Shown here: positions 31,469-42,300 of the stretch, piece after piece | Layout of the letters: every line of letters begins with the position of its first letter | How positions within the stretch are numbered: the stretch's first letter is position 1 | From: Whitmania pigra | Taxonomy: Eukaryota; Annelida; Clitellata; Hirudinida; Haemopidae | Assembly (NCBI GenBank): GCA_021613335.1 | Contig: JAJTWR010000036.1 | Coordinates: forward strand, 176,501 to 240,500 | Direction: 5' to 3' | DNA: 64,000 nt | Notes under the pieces: generated by a model | Databases searched by the model: none | Told to the model about the DNA's origin: nothing | Seen by the model: only the letters and a program-made list of their open reading frames with translations | Program-made: the position numbers and the translations under genes

Positions 31469-33119
31469 ATGAAATGGACGTTAATAAAATACGCACACAT
31501 AGTTAGCCGGTATGAAAATGACGATGATAAACATCATGGTCTAGTCCCTCTAGAATTAAAATTTGCTAAAGTCATTCCGATACATAAATCTGGAGATTAT
31601 AGTCAATTCAATAATTCTAGACCAATTTCCATCTTACCGTATTTTTCTAAACTCATTGAAAAAATTGTTCATAATAGGTTATATGAATATTTTGACAAAT
31701 TTAATCTTTTTAACACTTCACAATTTGGCTTTAGGAAAAATCATTCTACCTATATGCCTTTTTTATTACTTCAGTCTGATATTTCTAATGCTGTAGATTC
31801 TGGAGAAGTTCTCATTGCCTGTTTTCTTGATCTGAAAAAGGCCCTTGATTCTGTGAATAGCCAAATTTTATTTTTTAAACTTGAATATTATGGTGTTAGA
31901 GGCATAGTTTTAAACTGGTTCATTGATTATTTAGCTAGTAGAAAGCAAAGGGTTGTTTGTAATAACACAAACTCTGAAGATCTCATTGTAAATTATGGTG
32001 TACCTCAAGGATCTATTTTAGGTCTACTTTTTCTTGTGTATATGAATGATTTCAATTGTACATCTAATTTGTTTAAGGCATTATTGTATGCTGATGACAT
32101 CGCTGTTTATACTTCCGGTGACAACATCAATAATCTTATTCAATATTTAAATAAAGAACTTCATAAGATCAATAACTGGATTATTGCTAATCGACTTACA
32201 CTTAACATAGCCAAATCAAATTTCATTCTCCAAAAAAGACCATACTTTGTGACTCTCCTCCTTCAATAAATAATATTGATCTTATAAGAGTCACTAGCTT
32301 TGTGTTATACTTGATGAACATCTATCCTGGCATGCACACAAATATATACAGGGTCGAATAGCTAGGAATATTGGTATCATTGCCAGAATTTGTTTTTTCG
32401 TAGATACCAAGACAGCATTACTATTATATTTTTCTTATTTATCCATATCTCACTTACTGTAATATTGTATGGGCATCTACTTATCAAAGTAGTTGTTTAA
32501 ACCAACTATATATTTTCCAAAAGCGTATCATCCGTATAGTATTCTCACTGCCAATTTCATCTCATACAGATTTGACTTTTATGATTAACAATTTATTAAC
32601 TCTTCAACAAATACATAGTCTTCAAACTGCCCTATTTATTTTCTCTTATAATAAGAATGCCCTTCCAGATAAATTTGTAGGTCTTATGTCTGAAAGTGTC
32701 AACTGCACTAAACCTTCATACTCCCTCCGTCATACCCATGAATATAGTCCATCTTTTGCCAAAACCACCCTCAAGCTCTTTTCAATAACATGTTACGGAC
32801 CTAGACTATACAACACCATTCCTTCATCTATCAAAAATCATACACAGACTGGACCATTCATGCTATTATATTTATTATTTAAATTGTCCTACAAATTGTA
32901 CTTAGTTCGTGGTATTCTTGATTAACTGTTTATTTGACGGGTTTATTATTCGTTTTCTTAATTAATTGATATTTCAGGGTCAGCTTGCTAGCGGAAGCTT
33001 GCGTTTCCTTAAAGCTGATCCATGAGTTCTTTACTAACCCGTATATTGGTGTCTCTTTTGTTTGATTTGTTTTGTTCATTGTGATGATTAATAAAATTGC
33101 TCAAAAATGTAAAAAAAAA
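31469..33119 (+). mobile_element. 5'-truncated non-LTR retrotransposon with poly-A tail
   Basis: The frame 31469-32269 encodes a reverse transcriptase of the Jockey/CR1/I type: AKVIPIHKSGDYSQFNNSRP, QFGFRKNHST, the motif-A region CFLDLKKALDSVN, VPQGSILG and the catalytic YADDIAVY. The endonuclease half is absent. A frameshift or stop near 32265 breaks the frame. The conserved tail resumes at 32572-32925 (YGPRLYNTIPSS, LYLVRGILD) after stops. The element ends in an A-run at 33109-33119. It is not autonomous. Confidence 0.88.
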
Positions 33120-33289
33120 AACATCTGAAAGTTTACAAAGACAAGATTTCGCCTCGCGCGTCCAGAAGACTCCACATTCAACAACATCGTTTCGAGGCAG
33201 CACAATATAATTTACAATCATCCACCCGGCCATAACTTTGACTCGACTTGACACGGTTCTCAGAATAATTAATAGTTTCGCATGCTTTG

Positions 33290-33879
33290 TTCAAAATAAA
33301 GCCGTGCTCAAAGCGCTATTTAGAATACCAGAAAATGAGCTGAGTTTTGCAAAATCTTTTGGAGTTGCTATGGAATTAAAAGTGCAGCATTAGTTGCTAA
33401 AGATACAGTGCATGGGGAACAACTTTGCAAGCAGACACTATCCAGGTGGTTCATTCAAAAGTTCAAATAACAAACATGACAACTCAAAAGAGACTTTCAA
33501 ACAGTGCAACACATTCAAGAAGTTCAATGATAGTCATACAAATTCAAGCTTGACTTGCCACAGACGTGGAAGAAAAGGATACTGGGTAGAAGTCTGTTAC
33601 TGCAAAATTATGAAATGCTTAACGTGCGGTAAAGCTGGTCACCTTAGGAAAGCATGTTTTGCAACAAAGTTCAGGAGGGATATTGCCTGCATTAGAACAA
33701 TTCAAGAACCCGACTCACTAAAACAAGAAATCAGATTTGGAGACTCCACGAAGACATTTGAAGTTGATAGTGGTATTGAAGATAATTTTTGCGATGTCAA
33801 AGTCTGGAAAAGGTTGGGTCGTCCCCAACTGAAACCTACAAAGACAATTTACCATTCTGACACAGGAAATATAACTTAA
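33290..33879 (+). pseudogene. LTR-retrotransposon Gag zinc knuckle and protease remnant
   Basis: The frame 33394-33879 contains a CCHC knuckle (CLTCGKAGHLRKAC), a degraded first knuckle (CHRRGRKGYWVEVC) and a retropepsin-like FEVDSGIEDNF, in place of the usual DTG/DSG-A core. The order Gag knuckle then protease fits Gypsy-type elements. The upstream bases 33290-33390 look like degraded Gag coding sequence. No LTRs or integrase were found. Confidence 0.65.
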
Positions 33880-34080
33880 ATTAGGAGTTTTTACTAGCCA
33901 GACTTCGACTTGAAATGATTCAACCTGGAAGACAATTACAATTAATGTCACTGACATTGAAGATCTTAATTTAATTGGCCTAACGTCAGTTTTGAACTAT
34001 TCAAATTTGATGTGAATAAACTTTTTGAGGAACGTTAATTTAGTTTCAAAGTGACAAAAGAATGGGAGAAGCTCTGTTCT

Positions 34081-34240
34081 GAGGTTACTGTTTCAAACAT
34101 TACAGAACCAAAAGATACTATACACTTCGATTTCAAAAAGGCTTTTGATTCAGTGCCTTACCTAAAATTACTTACAAAACTTCGGGCTTAAGGAATTTCA
34201 TGCAACCTATAAGTACAGATTATCTGACTCCAATTTGTAT
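34081..34240 (+). pseudogene. Reverse-transcriptase motif-A fragment
   Basis: Encodes TIHFDFKKAFDSVPYLKLLT, the motif-A region of a non-LTR or related reverse transcriptase, followed shortly by stops. It is a different element from the one at 31469-33119. Confidence 0.5.
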
Positions 34241-34477
34241 TAGCGGTTAATTGTGACCCTCTTTTTGGTTGAAACAAATAAGTAAAAAAAAACCCGTGGA
34301 CTTCAACTTGGAGGCTGTTATTGGAAAAACGGGTCTACATTTCTTAGACGAACGGTAAAACAAAAATATTTATTTAGTATAAACGGATAATGCTACTGAA
34401 AATAAGGGTCAAACATGATAGGAAATGGTCATCAAACATGGTAATCAAAATTGCACATACAAATACCAGCATCAAAT

Positions 34478-36754
34478 TTAATTTTTAAGAATGTTTGCAT
34501 AAAGTCCTTTTCCACCACCTAAAACAACATAGTGAACCTTGTTAGCTTTTTGCTTATCTTGCAGAAGACGGACAGTATTGAGAGGAGTGTCTGTGGAGCT
34601 CATTGACCTCATCAAAGCATCTTTCTCAGCTTTCTTCTGCCTTTTTTCTAACTTCTTTTTTCCAGACCCATTTCCATGGAACAAGTGAGACAAATGTCTA
34701 AATTGTTCCTTCTTATCGGAAATAACTTCTCCTTTAGCATCAACATACTTCAATTGTATCTCTGGTTTGTAACCTTGTTTTTCTTTGAACTCGACACCAG
34801 TAGCTGAATATTTACTTCTTCTTCCAGAATATTTGTCATCCATGTCATCTAACCTTTTGTCTTCAATTGAATAATTCTGTGCCTCCAGGTTTGACTGCTT
34901 AGGGGCATTAACTTGTCTTGCAGCATTTGCATCCAAATAACCTTTCTTTGAAGCAAGTTTTAGTGCAGCACCCAAACCATTGTCAATAATTGGCTCTTCA
35001 TCAAGAACGTGATTTTCTTCAACTTTAGTTTCAACTGGCTTCTCGTCTATCTCCACAGATTGCCATCCTTGGTGCTCTGATCCATTATCTCCAGTTTGTT
35101 CTATTTCCATATCTTCACAATCTCCATCCTTGAATGTATTGGGGCCAGTAGAAGATGTCATAAAATCTCCTAGAGTGCGACAAAAGTCTGTTGTTGAGTT
35201 CATATAGAAGTTGTTATTAGGAAGATCAGCATTGCTATTCTCCAAGGGTTCAGACTTTATACGCATCACAAGATTATCAAAGCTAGTCACTTCCTTTTTC
35301 ACTTTTTTGTTTAGTTCCATTTCAAGCCACTCTCTATCATGGCGTAGATCTACTTCTTCATCCATGCCCAACAAATCATCGTCCTCACACTTCTCTAAAC
35401 CCTCCTCAATTTCTTTAACATTTGGCAATTTGGGTTGATCTTCGGCCATAACAGCCTTTGACGGCTGCAAATTAAGTATGGGAGGCACTTCCTCACTGGT
35501 TGATGTGGCCAACAAATCATCAGCTGTCAATTTTACTTTCTTTCTCACATTCTTTTTCATCTTTTTGCTTGGCTTTTTGAAAGTGGCCATTTCTTCCTGA
35601 GTATAATAATTACTTATAGGGAGAAGTTCGGGCAGTCTCAACGTTTCATTGACAATATTCGATCTGACAACATCAGGTTTTTTATCATGTTCAGCTTTGC
35701 CCTGGTCTCCAATCACAAAAGATTCCTTCTTCGGACCTCCCCTAATTTCATCATCATATTTGCTCAAAAGTACTTTCTCTTTAAAGTATCCCTGATCATC
35801 AAATTCTTGGTCATCGTATGGATTATAGACAGGCTTGTTTTTCTTGTTTTCTATATTTTGCAGGGCCTTTTCATCATCAACTATATTAACATTTACCAAA
35901 ACATCATCTCCATCTTCCAAGATTCCCTTGTCTTTCAGGGTAAGAATAACATCTCTTCCTTCCTTAAAGCTATCAATATTGTGCTCAATTTTAAGTCCCT
36001 TTAAATCGCCTGATTTGTAAGCTTTTGTTCCATTTCCAAATTCCTTTTCCACAAGATTTCCAACTCCAAATTCACGATCCAGCTCATCCATTGCTTTAAC
36101 TCTTGCCTCTTCTAATTTCTTCTTAGCTGCTTCTTTCCTGCTTCTTTCCACCCATGCAGCTGCAGACTCATCTTCTGTCATCTGACTATGTAATTTATCC
36201 TTTTCAAATGTCACATTGAATAAGCTTTCTTCAAGTCTCCTTTTGTCTTTCATAATTTGGAGCTTTTCTCTGTAAGCTTCCTCTCTTTTGACATCACTCA
36301 AGTTGATAGCCGGTGCATGTACATCAGGTTTTTCAGTTGATGATTCAGCTTTATCTTTGCTGTCAGCAGATGTCAGAGGTTTAAGTCCAAGTTTAACTCT
36401 AAGCTTGTTTGTTTCCTCAATGCTCAGTGAAAGCTTCTCAGTTGCACCACTCTCTTCATTGTCATCAATTCTTTGTTCTACGCGTTTGACATTATCTTCA
36501 TCTCGTCTTGGTTTCTTTTCTTTCGGTTCTCTAGATGAAGATCTGTGCTTCCTCTTTTGTCTATGATCTTTGTCATCTCTAGATCTTCCAACCTTGTTGT
36601 GTCTGTCTTCTCTGCCGTCTCTTCTTCTCTCATCCCTGTCATCTTCGCGTCTAACATCTCTACTTTCCTTGCGCCTTTGATCTTTATCATCTCTGCGGCG
36701 TTCCTTTGGTTCGTCTCTTGTTTGTTCACCTTTATATCGATTTTGCTCTTTCAT
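34478..36754 (-). CDS. Intronless SART1-like paralogue, intact frame
   Basis: A single frame of about 758 residues with the same domain order as the three-exon SART1 at 17846-20298: an RD-rich N-terminus (RDERRRDGREDRH), SIEETNKLRVKLGLKPL, AAWVERSR, REFGVGNLVE, DEEPIIDNGLGAALKL and MSSTDTPLNTVRLLQDKQK. It lacks both introns, but the junctions are not clean: bases from the start of intron 2 are kept as coding sequence and the first bases of exons 2 and 3 are missing. The block 35789-36187 is identical to 19169-19567. The C-terminal third has drifted at positions the other copy conserves (LSHLFHGNGSG against LSHRFHGKGSG). The start chosen is MKEQNRYK at 36754, matching the paralogue's MKDHN start. 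No poly-A tract or flanking duplication was seen. It could be a functional second gene or a young pseudogene. Confidence 0.85.
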   Translation of the reverse strand: MKEQNRYKGEQTRDEPKERRRDDKDQRRKESRDVRREDDRDERRRDGREDRHNKVGRSRDDKDHRQKRKHRSSSREPKEKKPRRDEDNVKRVEQRIDDNEESGATEKLSLSIEETNKLRVKLGLKPLTSADSKDKAESSTEKPDVHAPAINLSDVKREEAYREKLQIMKDKRRLEESLFNVTFEKDKLHSQMTEDESAAAWVERSRKEAAKKKLEEARVKAMDELDREFGVGNLVEKEFGNGTKAYKSGDLKGLKIEHNIDSFKEGRDVILTLKDKGILEDGDDVLVNVNIVDDEKALQNIENKKNKPVYNPYDDQEFDDQGYFKEKVLLSKYDDEIRGGPKKESFVIGDQGKAEHDKKPDVVRSNIVNETLRLPELLPISNYYTQEEMATFKKPSKKMKKNVRKKVKLTADDLLATSTSEEVPPILNLQPSKAVMAEDQPKLPNVKEIEEGLEKCEDDDLLGMDEEVDLRHDREWLEMELNKKVKKEVTSFDNLVMRIKSEPLENSNADLPNNNFYMNSTTDFCRTLGDFMTSSTGPNTFKDGDCEDMEIEQTGDNGSEHQGWQSVEIDEKPVETKVEENHVLDEEPIIDNGLGAALKLASKKGYLDANAARQVNAPKQSNLEAQNYSIEDKRLDDMDDKYSGRRSKYSATGVEFKEKQGYKPEIQLKYVDAKGEVISDKKEQFRHLSHLFHGNGSGKKKLEKRQKKAEKDALMRSMSSTDTPLNTVRLLQDKQKANKVHYVVLGGGKGLYANILKN

Positions 36755-37905
36755 GATTGCAAATAAAAAATTATAAGAGATTATGCTCAATAGATGCCAA
36801 GCTTGTAATTGGTTCGAATCTATTCAGTTACCTGATTATATTACCTGCAATATCTGTGTGGCCTATTAATATTTTTTAAGCTTATTCACTAAATTAGAAT
36901 GAATTTAAATGAAGCTCTCTCATTGTCTTTTATGCACCATTCTCCGTTTATATCGAGTCTCAAAAAGATGCTAAATAATGTAATGCAATATAATTTAAAT
37001 ATAATTTTATTAAAATTTAAATACCAATATGATATAATATAATATAGTGTGATTATTATTAATAATAATAATAATTATTATTATTATACTATTATCGTTA
37101 TTATCTTCATTAAATTAATTGCTTAACTTTTTGACTGAGATTTTCAGAGGATGGACCCCTTCGACGAATGCTTCGTAAAGCATAGAACACCACAGTATAG
37201 CATAACGTAACCTTAATCCAATGTTGATGGAAAGGACACATTATACGCAAAATTCTCGAACATCGAGCAACAGAATTTAATCTTATTTGAAATTACGTCA
37301 CTTTATCACATTATTATTAGTAGTATTAAAAAAATCAGCACGGGCCAATGACCCCTCGCCAAAACCGAAGGCACAAGTTATAAATCAACATCCTGAGGCT
37401 AACTGTTCCATTCCCGAACCCCTCTGTTACAAAAAAAAAAACTTTATGCAATCTTTGTGGGACAAACTTGTCATCAATTTCCTTTCATGTCCTCTGGTCT
37501 TTGAATATGTACAGACAGAAAGGGAAGGTTAAACTAAATCTCTCATTCCACTTGTCAACAACTTAAACAACAAAATCAAATCAGCTCTTTTTCTTCTGCA
37601 ACATAAACTTGGCAATTTCAGTTGCTTGACGGCAAATTTTTTTAAATTACAAGTGAGTAAGGTGACAAAGTTGTAGCTAAATGTATTAATTGTGTTAATA
37701 AGTCGCTATCAGGATCGAGACACGCAACGATTTCCTACACCATCTGAAGGTAAGCTTTTTACATTCTCAGCTACATGAAAAATAATTTTTTGTTAAATAT
37801 CAGGATGTATAACACAAACATATATTAAGTTGGAAATGGATATATGACAATAAACAATTCTTATGGAAATAGTATTAGAAGTGTAGTCATTATTAATTTA
37901 AAAAA
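36755..37905. other. Intergenic, AT-rich
   Basis: Includes the flank of the intronless SART1-like gene and a short ATT/TAATAA microsatellite near 37050-37100. A frame at 37287-37532 has no recognisable features, though it may be upstream remains of the hAT transposase that follows. Confidence 0.35.
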
Positions 37906-38274
37906 TTGTTTGTACGTAGAATGAATTCTACACCAGCTGATCAGGATCAACATTTAGAAATAGTCCTTGACAATGAAGATTATGGATATTATGAGTCTGA
38001 CTTGCAAAAAGTCACTGTTAACAAGATAAACAGTATCCGCACCAATATGATGTATTATTTGTCTGATGCGGAATGTCATTTCTCCAGCCTTGAATCAAGC
38101 CTAGTCAAAAAAATCTTTGTGCGCTATAATACAACGCTGCCATCATCATCATCTCCCGTAGAGAGGTTATTTAGTTCGGAAGGACTGATTGAAACATCAA
38201 GAAGGAACAGACTACATGATTCGATGTTTCAAAAACTTTTGTTTTTAAAAGTTAATAAAAGCTTTGAAAATTGA
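37906..38274 (+). pseudogene. hAT transposase C-terminal fragment
   Basis: Contains VKKIFVRYNTTLPSSSSPVE, ERLFSSEGLIETSRRNRL and HDSMFQKLLFLKVNK, the dimerisation region of BED-type hAT transposases. The rest of the enzyme is missing. It is distinct in sequence from the fragments at 25712-26053 and 52413-52613. Confidence 0.8.
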
Positions 38275-39302
38275 CAGTGTTGAAAAAGTGTGTGCATTTT
38301 TTAGTCAAAGTGACTTGATTTTTATGATTTTTGAAATACTTCTACAAGTGAACCTGATGTTAAGGTGAAATCACATGCGTGAACCTGATTTCGATTTCAA
38401 ATCACTTTTTGTCTGGTGATCTTGATTTTGATTTCCAATCACTCTGAACGTGATTTTACCCATCACTGCAAAGTAGATAAAAATTTATATCATGTGCATA
38501 TATATATATACATACGAAGAGTAATATCATGCTCAATCTCAATAAATGACTGAAGGTTTCTCATATTAGTCTTGATTCTATCAAAAATGAAATCGCTTCG
38601 AGTAGCTAGAACGTGCTACCTACAAATAAAACTTTCAACAAACCAAAATTTGACCACGTCACTTCTCTTCTTCATGGCCTTCATTGGCTAAGAGGTGAAA
38701 TGATTACAAGATATCTACACTTGCATTTAATTCCTTTCTAGGTCACTTTCCGTCCTAACCGTCTTGCACTTCGCACATCCCGGGAAGGCGAGAGTTTAAT
38801 AAGCAACCAGAGTCTCCTCGCCAAATTCTTTCGGCATGCGGTTAGTCTGTTAATTTGGGTTAGACTACCAATAAATATAACAAACACTGTTCCTGCTAGG
38901 TAGGTTGTTGATATAAAAACTTCTCTTCAAGGAAAGCTACTCTCAACATTGAGGTAATCTTGAAGTTAGACAAAATTAGACGTTAGACACCAAATATCAC
39001 TCCGATTCGTTATAATCATCATTATTTACAATCTCGTCTTCAACTATCTAAATTTCCAGAGTTCTTTGCTTGAGATTGAGTGAATCGATATCCATTAGTA
39101 TGAGGAGTTTAAAATGCTTAATCAAACCACTTAAAAGTTGCATCAATCAAGCATTAAATTAGAAATAACTTACTATGCTTGTTTCTGAAGCATTTTTTTT
39201 TCAAAATGCCCACAATAATTCAATTTGTAAAAGTTGGCATTAAACACGTTGAATGATTTAATGGAATCAAGTCACGTTGCTTTACTGTTTTCGAAATTAT
39301 AT
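38275..39302. other. Intergenic
   Basis: No gene supported. Around 38350-38470 the phrase GTGATTTTGATTT-like recurs (AAATCAC, GTGAACCTGATTTCGATTTC, GTGATCTTGATTTTGATTTC). This is a small degenerate repeat. Confidence 0.35.
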
Positions 39303-42300
39303 TTAATTGCCCATTTGGTCTGAATTAATTTCTCCTGTGAGCCACCATGTCACTATTTCGCCTTTTCCCTGCAGAAGAAAAACCCATTTTAGTGTTTAAT
39401 TTATTAAATTATTTTGTTTCTGCAAAATTTTGAGGCTACCTTCATGTTGACTGGACCTCGCAGTTTTAACTGAAAATTGCCAAAAATACTCAAAATCTCT
39501 TTCGTCTGTGGACTCACGTGAATTTTCATTGCTGCATGACGAATTTAAAAAAAAGTACTTGCATATTCATTTTCATTGGCAAATATTTCACTAAATGAAA
39601 AAAAACGCTCGTGGTTTAAAGTTTATCAAGCAAATAACAAAGTACAATCTTGCTAATGGTAGATTAACACGAACCCTCTCCATTCGATTGCATTCTAGAG
39701 GCAGTGTTAACTGTGTCACCAAACAAGCAGTATCGAGGCATCTTTCTCCCGACAATTCCAGCGCACACAGGTCCTGCAACAAGGGAAGTAATTACTTCAA
39801 ACTGAAAATCATTGCAAAGGTGCAACACTTCCTTACCTGAATGGATACCAATTCTGAGATTGAGTTGGTCTTTTGGTCGATGTCGAATCTTGAAGTTGCG
39901 AGCGGCAGTTAAAAGTTTCAAAGCCATGCGACAAATCTCCCTGGCATGGAGGTTTCCATTTGGTTGGGGGAGACCAGACACGACCATGTAGGCATCGCCT
40001 ATAGTCTCCACCTGAAAATAAAATCTTAGAAATCGCAGAAAATTTTAACATTTAAAATAAAGACTTTGAACACAAGTTTATTTTGTAGAAACCTACTTTG
40101 TAAACATCTAGTGTGTCAATTATGGTATCGAAGGTCGTATAAAGATCGTTGAGAAGGTCGACCACCTATAATTTGTTCAAATTTCTTTTAACTATTTCAT
40201 TTAATTTATAATCAAATGTCTTAAATAAAACAATGAAATGAAATAAAAGTTGCATCTTACCTCCATCGGCGAACTTTCTGCCGACAGTTGTGCGAATCCA
40301 CAGATGTCGCTGAAGTAAATGGTGACATTTTCAAACTTCACTGCTTCAACGGTTTTCCCCTCCATCAGTTGTTCTGCTACAGACCTGGATTAGGAATAGA
40401 ACTCAAATTAAGTTCATTACATGTATAGTAAAATAAAATATGTAAAAACTGTCATGAAATAACTCGAACTAACATTGGCAGCATCATGTAAAGTAGGTCT
40501 TCAGCTCTTTTCTTCTGCTTCAAATAGTCAGACGTTCTCTCCTCCACCAAACCTTCCAGGTTGCCAGCATATTGTTCCATACGTGATAACAGATTATCCA
40601 ATAAATTACCGCTAACATTTCCTTCTCTTTGAACGAAATGGACAGACAATTAAACCGCAATTTTCCATCAAGGAAGTAAAGAAGTGGGTTACTTGTTGAT
40701 AATTTTGATCGGCGACTTGAGTGATTGAAAGTCTGGTCTTTCGTATGGATCTTCGGACCAACATTTCCTGACCAGATTTAGTAATTCATCGCTGCACGGT
40801 TCCTCGTCAAACTGATCTGTCAACGTAGGTCTGAAACTCGGCTTTAGACCGCGTCGAACATTGTCATAAATTTCTAAAATGGTTTTCAAATCTTCATAAA
40901 CAAAGGTCAAAATAGGACCTACAGAAATATAAATAATTGCACCAAAAGGATTAAACTTTTTGTTTTCGATCCAAAAAACTCCCCTTCTGTAGATGATCTC
41001 CTGGCAGATTATGGCAAAGCTATAAACGTCTCCTTTCTGAATGCTTTCTATTGTTGGAGTTGAGGTGCTTCGTAGAAGCTCTGGAGCAGTCCACAATTTG
41101 CCTATTGGTTGATGAATAAATCAATCTATTAATCAGGCTGGAAAACAATATTCAATTCCATAGTGATTACTTTTGCAGTATGAGTAGCTGTCTGAAAGAT
41201 TCGATTGCTTTCTTAGCGATCTGAGACCGAAGTCGGTTATCTTGAGCACGAATCTGCTATCCACGACGCAGTTTGTGCTTTTTAAATTTCCATGAACTTT
41301 TACATCACTACTGTGCAGGTAAGACATTCCCTGGTAAGTAAGTGGTAAATCACATTTTGCGACACTGGTGACATTGTAATGGCATTCGAAAATTGTTCGA
41401 GAGGAATTTTATTAAAGCACGCATCCGGCAACTTATTAATTCAATACCAAAGTTTAATGAGATGAGCAGTCTGGTTGTTTACCATAGAACCATAGGAGTG
41501 TAAAAGCTGTTTATGATAATTATGCTAATCTGATACATTTTCTACAAGAATTCACATGTTCGACATAATATTACGAAATAATTAATGATATCATGATACC
41601 CTTGCAATGTCCTGCATAAGGGAGAACTTGAACATATTATCCAGTTTTATCTGATCATTTTCAAGGACGTCCTACAAAACATATTTATAAAATTACGAAT
41701 TACAAATTTGTCTCCTTCAGTCTTTTGAAGCAACCTGGAGGCTTCCTTTTTGACAATACTCGGTGATGATGCAATTGTTTCCTTGGTCGATGCAGACTCC
41801 AATGAATCGGACAATGTGGTCGTTTTGTAGATCACGCATCTGAGGAGTTCTTATTTAGTTGATTACTTTATTACTTTTATAATCACCACCGTCGTAAACA
41901 CATGAAATCATTCATCTCAAGTTGTCAAAGTCAAGTTGAAGAACCTTTTTGAATTCGATCAACAGATCTCTTGTTATGTTGATATTCTTTTGGATCTTTT
42001 TCACTGCTACGTACGTCGTCTGGCACATTGTTATAAACTGGGTCATAAATCAATCTAAATTTTAAAAGCGCGAATGTTACCTTGTAAAATCCTGTCTTTG
42101 TAAAAACCTGTTTGCTGCCAATGTTTGGTATCATGCCTCTAGCCGAATCGATCGAGGTAAGACTGGCCAACGAAGTTTTCTAATGAAAGGAACTTGACAA
42201 GATTCAAATTCGTTGGGTTTTAAATTGTTTTCCAGTTCAAACTCACGAATGTGAAATTTCGTTCGCTGCTGTTCCTTTCGAACTTTCGCTTCTCAAGTGC

